This document shows, piece after piece, positions 32,924-44,625 of a stretch of DNA of 64,000 bases. A program made the position numbers and the translations under genes. The DNA comes from Golubevia sp. BC0850 (taxonomy: Eukaryota > Basidiomycota > Exobasidiomycetes > Golubeviales > Golubeviaceae): assembly GCA_012976225.1 (NCBI GenBank), contig JAAVVG010000003.1, positions 1,240,001 through 1,304,000 of the forward strand, written 5' to 3'. Each line of letters opens with the position of its first letter. Position 1 is the stretch's first letter. Below the pieces are notes generated by a model, which was given only the letters and a program-made list of their open reading frames with translations, was not told the origin of the DNA and ran no database searches.

Positions 32924-34541
32924 ATGGTAGAATCAGTGCCTTCGAAAAAGTTGCTCTTCATTAGCAACGCCGAGTATGGGCAGGCTTCAATTCACTGTTC
33001 AATAATCAAGGATCTGCTTTCCCGCAGCGACCAAGCACTAGAAATCCATCTACTTTCATTTCCTTTTCTCCAATCCAGAGTTTCTGATTTAGTTGACGCC
33101 TCAAACAAAAACTCTCTTCAATTTCATCCGATTCTAAGTGCTCCTAGTTACCTTCAAAAACAAGAAGAGAAAGGTGCTCTCTCCGGGTTTATACGCCACG
33201 GAACAGGATTCTTATCAAGTATCGCCAGCTATATGACCATAGGACAAGCTCTCCTTCCTTGGACTGGAGACGAATATCTCAAGCTATATCACGAGATGTC
33301 TAAGGTTATCGAAGAAGTGAAGCCAGATCTGGCTATGGTTGACGTGCTGTTCGCTCCTGCAATCGACGCTTGTCTAGGTACAGGACAAAAACACATCATT
33401 CTTTCCCCAACTCCTTTCAAAGGAGATCAAGGAGGAAAAAACTTTAACTTACCAGCGTGAGTCATTTCACTTGGAAAAGCACTCGTCCCCTCTGTCGTAC
33501 TTACCTCACACCTCTCCTTTGACCTCACAGTTGTTCTTCAGGTTATCCGTATCCTCTCCCTCTCATGGTGAAGCCTCTAAATTACATTCTATTGATTACC
33601 CTCACTTTTTGTTTCATGTTCGGTGGGGTTTACCAAATGCTCAAAAGGGTGAGAAAAGAAAACGGAATGACACATCCCTTACCATCTATCGTCGACCCCA
33701 AAAAAGAGCTCGTCATTAGTGCCTCAGCTCCTGAATGTGATTATCCTTTCGAACCTAACCCAGCCTTAAGTCTACCTGTCGGCCCTATCGTTCAACCCAT
33801 CCAAGATTTAGAAAAAGTTGACCCTGAACTCTTGGCTTGGATTTCCAAACGACCTACCATTCTACTAGCTTTAGGATCTCATGTTCACACGACTCAGAAG
33901 ATGAGCCTGGAGCTCTCATTAGGATTTAAAAAGGTTCTAGAAAAAAGAAGGGACGTTCAAGTTTTATGGAAGGTTAGAAAGCCTCATGGAGATGAAGGTT
34001 TCGATCCTCTCGAAGATATCAAGAGAATCTTGGGGAAAGAATTGAAAGATGAGAGAGTTAAAATCGTTGATTGGTTAAAAGCTGATCCAGTTTCTATCCT
34101 AGCGACTGGCCATGTCATTTGTTCGGTGAACCATGGGGGAGCGAACTCATTTTTCGAGAGCATTTAGTGAGTATGTGGCGACGAGGTGATCATTTCTTGT
34201 TCATTACTGGTACCTTTGACTAATCAGAATCATTACTTCTTTTCTACAGTACCGGAGTTCCACAAGTAGTGCTAGCTTGTTGGTTTGATACCATGGATAA
34301 CGCTGCGAAGGTAGAATTCCTCAAAGTAGGGACGTTTGGAAACCGGAGAGCAGCCCCTGACGCTGAATGCGAGGAATTCTCTCGAAACCTTCTCAAGGTC
34401 ATTGGAGATGGAACAGCCCAAGGGGATTTGGATACCGCTCAGATCAAGAGAAGAGCAATCGAAGTGGGAGAAGCTTCTCGAAAGAGAGGTGGAGCGAGAG
34501 CTGCTGGGGACAAAATCATGGAGATGGCGATGGAGGGCTGA
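32924..34541 (+). CDS. UDP-glycosyltransferase (GT1-like), 486 aa
   Basis: Transfers a sugar from a UDP-sugar to a small lipophilic acceptor such as a sterol or glycolipid; the acceptor is unknown. Exons 32924-33456, 33531-34166 and 34250-34541 total 1461 nt. The N-terminal Rossmann half starts KLLFISNAEYGQASIHCSII. A hydrophobic segment follows around residue 195 (LNYILLITLTFCFMFGG). The C-terminal nucleotide-binding half contains RPTILLALGSHV, KIVDWLKADPVSIL, CSVNHGGANSFFES (the HGG of the GT1 signature) and TGVPQVVLACWFDTMDNA. The Trp-Phe-Asp near the end takes the place of the usual P-x-x-x-DQ. The internal membrane segment suggests action at a membrane. Confidence 0.82.
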
Positions 34542-34690
34542 AGTGACTAATAGATAGAGTTTCCCACGATTTTTGCAAGAAATCTCATGACTTACTATAC
34601 TTCATCTTTCATTTTAGAAGAGTCTTTAGTCAGACACACTTTGGAGAAGCGATCGTCAGTCGATGGAATAGAAAGTACTACAACTCGAAC

Positions 34691-34897
34691 CTATTCGTTG
34701 AGATCCCAGACTTTCATACTGGTATCAAAAGTTCGACAAATCATTTCTTCTTCTTCTTCTTCTTCATCAGAATCAGAATCAGAATCCGAAGGTTTCATCT
34801 TCGGTCTCTCTGATCGAGATTCCCAATGTCTAGCACCAGAAGTAGTGAGAAGATATGAGGAAAGAGAATGAAGAGAGGCGGAAGTAATGGCGTCTTT

Positions 34898-34935
<38 letters not shown>

Positions 34936-36789
34936 GAGGGGGGTAAACGGGAGGAAAAGTCAGCGAATGGAAAGTCCACTTTTCGATTCAGCGGTGCGAT
35001 ATTCAACAGACGTTCCAGCTGGCTCACCTTCATGTGCTTTCCAGCTGAAATCTGGCTCGACTTCAACTTCCTGAAGTGATCCGAGCGCATCTACATCGCT
35101 TGTCTTGGAATCTGCAACTTCCCTTGAAATAGCCTCTTCTTCCGTCCCATCTACTTCGATCGACTCTTGACTTAAAGCAGCATAGCTCTCGATCTTCCAG
35201 GCATTTATTTGACCTTCTCGATTCCCCGCTACTAACCATCTACCAGAGTAATCTATCGAAAAGTAAAGCCTCTGTTGGGATTCTGACTTGCTAGCTTTGT
35301 TCAACTTCTGCTGAATATCAACTTGCTGATCTTGAAAGTTCTTGTCATTTTCTCTTGTCCTTCCAGAGAATCTTGCCATCACCGGCCCATCTCCAACTGA
35401 GGCTATTCTCAAATCTTGACCCTTCCCTTTCGATTTCGATTTCCAAGTTTGACCAGCTAGTAACCCGAATCTAGGTTTCTCATTGACATGATTCAGGTCA
35501 TAGAGGATAACAGAATTGTCCTTTGATTTCCTACAGCTAACAAAAAGTAAATTTGGATTCAAAGGGTGGAATTGAACCTATGAAAAGGGTCGAGAGTCAA
35601 CAGCTTTCATTTCTTATCTCTTCAAGGAACTCAGCCTTGAAGTCTTTGTTAAACTCACCTGAGAAACTCCATCTCCAAATTCTTCTTTCCAACCTTTCAA
35701 ACAAGTCAAATTTCCAGCCCTATCGGGATCAAAGCCTGAATCCCAACCACCGAAATCAAGAGAATAAATCCCAGTGTTTCCAGAGAAAGTTCCGATGGCT
35801 AGTAATTCGAGACCAGTCTCTTGATCTAAAGTAATTGCTATCGAAGAAATAATACCTTTTTGAGAAGGCAAAGAATGAAGATGTTGAACGTTTAGACCTG
35901 GAGTTGAAATTGGTAGGATGTAGAGTTTCGAGTGGTGTCCTCCGTAGAGCCTGTTGAAGAGTCGGAAAGGAGAAAGATTGCACTTTTCAGTGTCAAGAGG
36001 GACAAGAGGTAGGTAAGAGGGAGTAGAAGTTTCGAGAACAGAAAGAGCTTACCGAGTTCCATCGAGAGAGAAAGATAAACATTGAGGACCTATGAACCTT
36101 TCTACGTGATCCATGATTCCGTACGATGCTCTGACCTAAGCGATTTGAAAAGAAAGAAGTTCGTCAGTAAGTATCATGAAGATGGTAAAGAAGATCGAGT
36201 AGCTATTCACTTTGGCAGAAGAGGCGTCTATCAATTTGACAGGAACGTCTCTTGAGCTCATCGCGAAACACCAACTGGCTGGATCATCTTTTCTGGCGAA
36301 TGGGTACCAGACTACTTCTAGTAAAGGTGTGGGACTTTGAATGGATAGTTGATGTTGGAGATGTTGATTTGAAGTAGAAGTAGAAGTAGAAGTGGAAGTG
36401 GAAGTGGAAGTGGAAGGAGTGGAAGGATGAAAAGAGAACAGATCTATGGAATGAGTTGAAGATTGAGCTAGGACGTGAGTTCCATCTGGAGACCTGTAAA
36501 GAAAGGAATAAAGGAGAAGCATTAAAAGGTGTAAAATGAATGAAGGAACTTGAAGCTGAGCTCACCAAATGGCTTTCCTCCAGATTGACTGCTCCTTTCC
36601 ACGATGGGTACCTGAAGTGCCGTTCGAGGTTTTTCGTTTGCTGGATAAATGATCATGTGTATCTCGCTCTGATGGGTTTATGGAGGAAAGTAACTTGGTA
36701 GAAGACGGACAAGTTTCGGAAGGGGAAGGGAAAGAATAAACTGGGGCAATCCATTGCTGAATCGGTTCTTCTTCGCAAACTTGCGTCAT
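34691..36789 (-). CDS. WRAP53/TCAB1-like WD40 protein
   Basis: In animals this family binds CAB-box RNAs, delivers scaRNAs and telomerase RNA to Cajal bodies, and supports telomerase. The start is the ATG ending at 36789, and WRKAIW joins SPDGTHVLAQ. Diagnostic parts are LEVVWYPFARKDDPASWCFAMSSRD, VRASYGIMDHVERF, LSFSLDGTRLYGGHHSKLYI, GIISSIAIT and NPNLLFVSCRKS. A last blade reads RTFDTSMKVWDLNE before the stop at 34691-34693. An intron at 34894-35027 holds a (GA)15 repeat and uses an AAG acceptor; the join gives KAHEDAITSASLHS and LLTTSGARHW. A Ser-Thr dipeptide repeat (plus-strand 36375-36415) and a run of Glu (near 34750) are low-complexity inserts. I am confident of the family; the role in a fungus is not established here. 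Confidence 0.8.
34901..34930. repeat. (GA)15 microsatellite inside the WRAP53-like intron
   Basis: Fifteen AG units on the plus strand. On the transcribed minus strand this is a CU tract 8 nt upstream of an AAG splice acceptor, so it may serve as the polypyrimidine tract. Confidence 0.85.
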
Positions 36790-37231
36790 CTTGTAAGATT
36801 CTATTTCTATCTATTTCTCTTGTCAATTTAAAGAGGTTTAGATCAGATCTTGGAGGAGTCGTCTGTCGTCTGGTCTGGCTTGAAATGTGAAGCCGCCGAT
36901 GAAGCGATGAAGCCACTTTGACACTGTTGAAATCTCCTTTGTCTGGTGCCCATTGATCCCACCATCCTCTCTACTCAATCTTCCTCTTCTCTTCTCTTTT
37001 CATCGCCTTTTTATTGCAATTTAAGTCATTCAATCCAACGCAAGGCATCAAGCTTGAGAATCAACAAGAGGTTATCACTCTCTGCGAGGTCCCCTAGCTC
37101 AGCGCAGCTTATTACCTCTGTTTCTCGTTTCTCCATCGCGACCCAACCTCACACCTGCTCCAAGTTTCCATTCAAGGTTGGGTTCTTCTAGAAATCAACT
37201 CTAGAATTCTTAATCTCATTCGATTTCAGAG
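36790..37231. other. Divergent promoter between WRAP53-like and YANK genes
   Basis: About 440 bp between two divergent ATGs. No gene is evident and no clear TATA box. The region is pyrimidine-rich on the plus strand toward the kinase ATG. Confidence 0.45.
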
Positions 37232-39543
37232 ATGGGAGCTCTTTGCTGTAAACCAGAGGTGAGTCCAGGTTTTAATCAAAGCGCAAGCTGCATTCATCCC
37301 ACCTTGAGAAACCAATCCCAATCCCAATTCCCTTCCAAGACGATTGAATCTACTTTGAATCCATCCAATGAGTGACTGAACGTTGACTCTTATTCTTTAT
37401 GCTCCTCTCTTACCTCCCTTCTACATCCAGGTGATTGACTTTGATGGACCTGTGGACCTTTATCACTTCTACCTACTTCGCGCTGTGGGTAAAGGCGCTT
37501 TCGGAAAGGTCAGAGTAGTACAGCATAAGCAGACAAAAGTGAGCATATTTCAAGCAGATTTCATGTTAGATTAAGGATTTGTGGTTGGAAGCTTGTTCCA
37601 TCAGAAGGTTGGGCGATCCACATTCGGATAGACATGAACACTCATTCAATTCAAAGATGTCCATCATTTCTCTCTCTCTCAAGGAAGCTCTGAGAAGGGC
37701 CGAGTATTTCTCAAGAGATCTTTGAGAGACTAATCTTTCTCGATTATTAGATGTGGTCCTCATGTTGGTTTCTATTCTTACCTTTCTTTGCCCTTCAACC
37801 CCTCTTCAGAATCTTTATGCCCTCAAATACATCAACAAACCCAAATGCATCAAGATGAGAGCTGTTTCAAACATCATTCAAGAAAGGAGATTGTTGGAAG
37901 AGATTGAGAGTCCTTTCGTTTGTAATCTGAGAGTGAGTATCTTCTCTTGGAGAAGATTGGAGAGGAGGGTCATGCATCGAGAGTGAAAGGTTTGGAGATG
38001 AGAAATGGACTCTAAGATCCCTGATGGCGGATTGGATTCTCTAAAAGAGATGCCGGTCTTTCGGAATTTCATTGGGACTGAACGTCGCTTGAAACTGATA
38101 AGCTGTTGGGGCCTAAGGTGTGAGAGAGCTCACAAGCCTCCTGAAATCTATACTGATTTTCTATCCTTCAACTCTTATCAATTTGTTCTCACTTTTCTCT
38201 TTTTCCCCCTTTTCAGTATGCTTTCCAAGACGATGAAAACATGTTCATGGTTCTAGATCTAATGTTAGGAGGAGATTTAAGATTCCATCTAGACAGATCC
38301 GGAAACATGAAAGAAGAAGTCGTGAAATTCTACGTCGCGGAATTAGCAGTTGGATTAGACTATCTTCATAAATTGCAAATCGTTCATAGGGATTTAAAAC
38401 CAGACAATGTACTTCTAGATGAAAAAGGACATGCTCATTTAACAGATTTCAACATAGCAGTTCATTTCAATCCACGTCGACCTTTAACATCAGTAGCAGG
38501 ATCAATGGCATACATGGCACCAGAAGTCTTAGCGAAAAGGGGCTATCTTTCATCAGTAGATTGGTGGTCTTTAGGAGTTATGACTTACGAACTCTTATTT
38601 GGTAGAAGACCTTTTAGAGGGAAAACCAATTCTGCTTTAACTCATGCTATTCTCAATGATAGATGTAGTTTCCCTGAGAATGTCTCTACTATAGTTTCCA
38701 GAGATTGTGTCTCTTGTGTTAAAGGTCTTTTGGAAAGAGATCATAAGAAAAGATTAGGTTGTAAAAACGGAATTGAGGATTTCAAAAACCATCCTTGGTT
38801 CAGTGATGTTAATTGGGATGCTTTGGAAAGGAAAGAGGCTACTCCTCCTTTTGAACCTGATAGCAAGAAAGCTAACTTTGATGCTACTCATGAATTGGAG
38901 GAATTGCTTTTGGAAGACAATCCACTTAAGGCTAGGAAAAGGAATGTTAACCAAGATTTGGATAGTCTGACACCAGAATTGAGACAGATGGAAGAGCAGT
39001 GAGTAATGGTTCGTTATTCGAAAATGACATCCAAAACTGACTTTGCCTTCGCCTTTTCCTCACAGCTTCGCCCCCTTCGATCATCTCAAACAAACACGGC
39101 GAAGTTATTTCAAGCAACCCCGTCGAGATGATTTTGGAACTCAATCCCAAGTCTCTACTTCAGGTCCAGGATTAGGTTTAGCAGATCAACCACTTGCAGA
39201 AATGACGAATCAAAATGGAGCTAGTAATAGTAATACTGGACATTCTTTAACTAACACTCCTTCATTGAATGATCGAAGTAGAGCTACAAGTCCAATCCCA
39301 CCTCCGATGCATGAACAACAGAATCCAAACCAACAAGAAGTGATGGATGGAAACCAACCTTATTCTACTCCAAATGGCAATGCTCATAGGAATGAATACG
39401 TTTCCGAATCGGAAAGGAGAGGGTACTCAAGTTCTCAAGCTTCTGGTTATGCTCAAGGTCAGCAAGGTTATCCTCCTCAGCGAAATGGTTATACTGAAAA
39501 TGAAGCTTATCAGATGGAGGAAAAAACTGGTTATGCTACTTAA
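37232..39543 (+). CDS. YANK/STK32-type AGC serine/threonine kinase, 505 aa
   Basis: Protein kinase of the AGC group. Exons are 37232-37258, 37431-37538, 37810-37932, 38217-38998 and 39066-39543 (1518 nt). The N-terminus MGALCC carries a potential N-myristoylation Gly2 and adjacent cysteines for palmitoylation, so membrane attachment is likely. Kinase motifs are GKGAFGKV (P-loop), ALKYINK (Lys), HRDLKPDN (catalytic loop), DFNIAVHF and MAPEVL. DFN replaces DFG, a hallmark of the YANK/STK32 family rather than damage. The catalytic domain ends near NHPWFSDVNW. A family-typical helical segment LDSLTPELRQMEEHF follows, and then a Gln/Asn/Tyr-rich tail of about 150 residues. Substrate is unknown. 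Confidence 0.92.
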
Positions 39544-40187
39544 GTTATGATTTACTCAATTCAGTCCTTAGTTTGCTCCATTTTCGCAGGACAAGTCTCC
39601 CCTTTTCAGCAAATCTAAATCTGTAACCTTTGTTCTTTACTCTCTACTCTTCTTCGTTCAACTTCTTCAAGTTAGCCAACCTTTTCAAAACTCATCAATT
39701 TCCTCTTTCTCTCACGAACTTCAAAATGATACCACAGATTATTCTAATATCTCCAAACTACACACCATCCCATCCCCCCCCCCCCAAAATCTCTTTCTCC
39801 TTCTCTCCCTCTTTATTCTCGTTTTCTCCCACTGCCAACTGTTAATAAGGTCCAATTGAATGTCAGATCAAAAGTTTGCTTCATTGATTTGGTTATCCCT
39901 TCGTGCGATCTCAATCTTTCACTCCTTCCACACAAACACAAAACCCTCACTTTCTCCCTTTTCTCGCTCCCGTTTACCTGCTATCTACATTCACTACATT
40001 CTTATAAATATTTCAATCTCTTTCTTCAAAACATGAAAGCTTCTCACTCGAATCTTTTTCTGTGTGAACCCCTCCCTCCGAAGATTCGTAACCTTCCCCC
40101 CTTTTTTTCTCCTTTTCCTCTCCTCTTCTAACAGGAAGACTAAGAAACAGTTACTATTATGGATTTGAAGAGGGATGGAAACAAACT
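39544..40187. other. Convergent 3' intergenic region with poly-C tract
   Basis: About 640 bp between the stops of the kinase (plus) and the CFAP20 gene (minus). It is C/T-rich on the plus strand, with a run of 12 C at 39774-39785. No gene is seen. Confidence 0.45.
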
Positions 40188-41353
40188 TCATGATCCATAG
40201 AGCTCAAATTCGTCGATCTTGAGGTTCTGGGACTCGGGGGAAGAATCAGTCAGGTAGATTCTTCGCAGCCTGCAATTTGCGTGGACCTGGCAGGAAGAGT
40301 CGAGGGAGGGAGAAGACTCAGGGTTAGATCAGGTTTGTGAGAAGGTAAGTACGAGCAGAAGTGTTTGAATTGAGTGTCAGGTTCGATGGATCTTTGTTTG
40401 AACTTTTTTGAATGGCAGTTCCTTCTGAGGGGTCAAAGTTGCTTAGTAGAATCGAAAGGCAGCAACGCAGATCTGAATAATCTGTCACTTACCTTGACAT
40501 AGGTTAAGCTTTCAAATCTATCGAATGGAATGAGTGCTGGAGAAAGAGAGGATCTATCCTCGTCCGTTCGAGCTTCAGACATGGCTTTAGCAGTGTCCAA
40601 GGATAGTAGGCTTGGATTATGTAGATGAGGCATGAAATATGGTAGATTAAGAGTAAATGAACACCATTCGGTTAAGACATTGTTCTCACGATTAGGTGTT
40701 TGAGGTAAAGCAAGCGGTAGATGGAGCAAGGGACTCCTGGATTCTTTCACTTGGAATTCTTGATCTTCTTCTTCCTGACCTTCAGATTGCTTGCTAATTC
40801 GATTGAACAGATATAAAGTAGGTCTGGCTTGAAAGTTACTGAGTCTTATCCGTCCGATTTGACCTTTGAAATCTTTTACTCCAACTTCGATGACTAGAGG
40901 TCTTGAATCTAACGGCTTGAGCTGAAAATGAATGCACGAGTTCGTCAAACCTAGTTCATTAAAGTGATTCGTGTGATCTGTGGTGGATTTGAGTAGAGGA
41001 GGAGATCTAATGTAGGTCGTAGCGATTGTTGGCGATTGAAGATGCAAAACTGTCTGAGTTATCGATTGAGGCCTCCGATCGGTATTCTGTTCATCTTTTT
41101 CTTGGACGTCTACTGACTCATCTTCATCTTTTAGGTTTGAGCTTCTGAGCTTGAAGTTTGAAGGATCTCTGAAGATTAAAGCTGCTTCGTTTGCTTCTAA
41201 TTCCTTTTCTTCATCCGTGTCATCCTGAACGAGGACGCAACCAGAATCTTCTGGAAGAGTTGAATCAATCTGAACTGAGAATAGAGAGAAGGGATTTGAG
41301 GAAGTTGAAGAGAAGAGGGAGAGGGGTGAAGAAGCTAAGGTCTTTCGAAACAT
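40188..41353 (-). CDS. CFAP20 (Bug22/GTL3) homologue, 2 exons, 319 aa
   Basis: CFAP20 is an axonemal inner-junction protein of motile cilia with a separate nuclear role reported in animals. Exons 40493-41353 and 40188-40286 total 960 nt with a phase-0 join. The start MFRKTLASSPLSLFSS resembles human MFKNTFQSGFLSILYS. TVLHLQSPTIATTYIRSP matches the SLVLEIEGTNVSTTYITCP region. IGRIRLSNFQARPTL matches the RRFRASNYQSTTRVKP region. After WCSFTLNL and FESLTYVK, exon 2 reads VHANCRLRRIYLTD, close to human IHANCRIRRVYFSD. The protein is larger than the 193-aa human form because of acidic and polar inserts (about residues 40-110 and 205-235). Exon 2 overlaps no long open frame. A fungus of this kind should have no flagellum, so the role is probably nuclear or cytoplasmic. 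Confidence 0.88.
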
Positions 41354-41642
41354 TGCGGTGGGAGGGAAGAAGAAAAAGAATACAACAATGAGCGCATGAG
41401 CTCGTCTCTTCAATCAACATTTCAGCGGACTTCGCTCTCACATTCTCTCAAAAGCAAAATGGATTTCAGAAATGAAACATAGATATAAGTCAGAAGCGAG
41501 AATCGGGATAACAGTAGTGATAGCAGAAAATAAGGCTAACAAGGAACTAAGAGATATCAACAAGGAGGATAACAGAAACGTGACACGGAAACAGAAACAG
41601 GAACAGAGATCAATTCGAGATCATGACTCGAATAGAAGAGAA

Positions 41643-44407
41643 TTAAAAACCTTTACTCCCACCAAACATCGACGAGAAGTTGCCAGAGCCACCGCCAAAT
41701 TTGTTTCCAGGAGGTCTCATAGCGTGAGGATTGGAAGATTTCAAAGGAGATAATTCCATTGGAATGTCTAGTTTAGGAGCAAGAGAGGATGAACCCTGAT
41801 GAAACAAAAGACAAAGACATGAAGATAGATGAGTATTTGAACTGACGGTGCAATCGCAGTTTTCCTGCTGCGTTTGATCTCTGCACTCACCTCATTGTTC
41901 CAACCAGACATTCCACCACCACCACCTAGTAGCTTGATTTTCTTCTTCTTAGCTGGTTGAGCTCCATCACCAGCCGGAGCGGTTTCCTTCGACTCCTTCT
42001 TGCTCTTGACTTTTGCGATCATCGGCGTAGCCTGAACATCAGCCATCTGCTCCAACGATTTCTGTTTAGGAACGACTCTAGAAGTTGAGCTTGAAGCAGA
42101 CTTGACTTTCCCTTTAACAGTGCTCTTCTTAGGCTGTTCAATAAAGTCATCTTCATCATTCTCTTCCTCTCTCTCCGCAGCAGGCAGTTCTTCAGGTTCT
42201 TCAACTCGTTTCTTGCTTGTTGATTTGGATCCACTGGTCGCAGTAGGTTTACGAGAAGTAGAAGAGGAAGCTACCGGGTTCTTGCGAGGTGAAGGACTGT
42301 TCTTGGCTTCGGTTTCAGCTCCAATTTCATCCTCTTCCTCGATCGGTTCTCTTCCTCTCTTCTTGTTGAAAGAGACTGGAGGAGAAGATCTGAGATCGAA
42401 ATCAGAAGCTCCTTGCATTGGATCCCTTCGCTTGCGCGGAGGAACTTTGGCGACTGCTTTCGATTTACTTGATTTCCTCGGTGATTCCTCGAATTCGTCT
42501 TCTGGTTGTTCCTCGGCTGCTGAACCAGCTTCCTCCTCCGAATCTTTGGAAACGTTTTTTCGTTTCTTGGTGGCGGCAGCTGCTTTACCAGTAGCTCTGC
42601 TGGCTTTGGACTTCGCAAGTACGGCAGGAGAATGTGGAGCAGCTCGAGAGGCGATCTGGAAGGGGGAGTGTTTTAGAGACAAGTCAAAAAGCGTTCACCT
42701 TGCTGGTTCTATGGACCATAAATCAGAACTCACCTGTCGTTCCAACTCTTCAACTCTACTCTTCAACTCCTCCTTCTCCTCTTCGTCCTTCTCTCTGAGA
42801 GCCTCGAATTTCTCAACCTTCTTGTTCTCCTTCTCCAGATCTTTCCTGAACTTGGCAGTTTCTCTCTGACTAGCCTTCAACTCTTGATTCAGTTCTTTGA
42901 TTTGGCTTTGAGCCTCACCGTTCTTTCCAGAGTTTTCCTCGCTCTTCTCCAATTGTTCTTCCAAGGCCAGATTCTCATCTCTCAGTTCATCAATCTCCAG
43001 TTGTTTCTCAGTTGAAAGTTCTTCCAAGGTTTGTTCGAATTGCTTGATCTTCTTCTTTGCCTTCAATAACCTAGATTGCAGTTCAGAGCTAAAGTATTGT
43101 TCTTCTTTCATCTTGATCTCGAATTCGATTGCTCTACCAGTTTGATAAGTGATTTCATTTCTAGATAAGACCAATTCACAATTGGCGTCTCTCAACTTTT
43201 CCTTGACTCCCATCGCTTGAAGAAGCCTTCCTTCGTCCGAGAACTTGCTTTCCACCCTAGCCATTTCTGCATCCTGAAGACGCCTCTGCAGAGATGAGTT
43301 CTTGCTCTCTAGACCAGCGATCTCGTCTTGATATTTGGTTTGGTTCTGTTCACATTCATCCTTCCACCCCTCTGCTTCGGTTTGCCAGTCCACCTTCTTT
43401 CCTTCCGTAGTCTTGAGCTTCTTTTCGGTAGCGTTTAACTGTCTCTTGAGAGAGGCTAACTCTTCCTGGGCTTTGGCTAGTTCGAGGCTAGCTACTCTTT
43501 CAGCTCTGACGACTGGATTGTACTTCTCGGCAGGCGTCATTGGAGTGTTTATTACGTTCGGTCTAGCTTTGAGTGGAGATACTGATCGATGAGAGGTAGT
43601 CGAAGCTGAAGGGGCGAAGTTGGGGTTCTTGGAGATAGAGGGAGGTGGAATGGGACCATTGTTGGAAGATCGAAAGGAATTGATGCTGGCTGGATTCGTA
43701 GTAGAATGAATTGCTCTTGGGATTTGAGATTGGATTCTAGGTTGAGATTGAGGTTGAGCAGAGGTAGAACGAGAGGTAGGAGCTCTCTGAGATGCTTGTT
43801 GTTCCTCCTCCTGCTCCTGCTCCTGCTGCTTCTCCTCTTTGATTTCACGTGAAGGAACTCTAGACTGCTTTGGAGTAGATACGTCTCCTTGATTCTCCTG
43901 ATTGAATGATTGAGGAGTCCTCTCACTTGGCTGAGCTTGCTGAGGTTGAGGAGAAGCAGAAGGGACTAGTACGTCATCCCTCATAGCATCCCTACGGCTA
44001 TCCTTGAAGGCGTTTGGATGATCATCGAAATTGAAGTTGTATCCACCCCCACCATTCCCACTGATTGGCCTCTCATCGTAGTCGACTGGCTTCCTATTCG
44101 AGGTGGATGCCATTGGTTGTTCCTCTTCTTGCTGCTGAGACTTACCACCAGTCTCTTCATCATCCCCTTCCCTCAAAGATTGCAGTTTCCCATCCTTACT
44201 TGAAGTTACGAAAGGATTGTTCTGAGGATCCGACGCGGTTTGCTTGTTGGAATGGGAAGTAGAGGATGAGGATGTAGCATGTAGACTTCTAGCTCTGGTT
44301 GGACTTGACTCTATTAGATTGGAACTTGATGTTGGATCCATCGATAGCTTCCTCGGTGATCTTCGCTTTGCGTTTGAGGGTGGAGGCGTTCTCTCAAGAA
44401 GCGCCAT
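41643..44407 (-). CDS. Coiled-coil, basic nuclear-type protein, 863 aa
   Basis: I do not recognise this gene. Exons 42734-44407, 41891-42655 and 41643-41795 total 2592 nt in phase 0. The N-terminal 270 residues are disordered (Ser, Gln, Pro) with a Gln/Glu run. A region PLKARPNVINTPMTPAEKYNP precedes a long coiled coil (about residues 290-558, LELAKAQEELASLKRQL onward). The C-terminal third is Lys/Ser/Glu-rich with several nuclear-localisation-like basic clusters (KKRK, PPRKRR, KKKKIKLL), a GGGGGMSGWNN turn, and a tail PKLDIPMELSPLK ending in a Gly-rich SMFGGSKGF. It looks like a chromosome, spindle-pole or nuclear scaffold protein, but this is inference from composition only. Confidence 0.7.
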
Positions 44408-44484
44408 CTTTAAGAGAGCCAAAGAGGTGTGTGGGTGGTGGTCAAAGACAAACACAAACGCGTCCACTCAACACTTCAGTAACA

Positions 44485-44490
44485 CACGTG
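44485..44490. promoter_or_regulatory. CACGTG E-box upstream of the coiled-coil gene
   Basis: CACGTG core 78 bp before the ATG at 44407. The flanks are ACACACGTGAAG. Binding is inference from the consensus only. Confidence 0.25.
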
Positions 44491-44625
44491 AAGAAACGAG
44501 AGTGAGGTGAAAGATGATACGGGTGACATTGATTGGTTGTATTTGTATTCGATTGTTCGCTTTGTTTTCGAAAGTCTTCTTTTCCCTATATCCTTTGCCC
44601 ATCCCGTCCCTCGCCTTTCCCTCTC

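Noticed and set aside
38440-38460. DFN instead of DFG in the kinase, suggesting a pseudokinase
   Set aside because: DFN is normal for the YANK/STK32 family; the Lys and HRD residues are intact.
42102-42869. Plus-strand 255-codon Ser/Leu-rich open frame
   Set aside because: Exact antisense of the Lys/Glu/Ser-rich exon of the coiled-coil gene; composition is a mirror effect.
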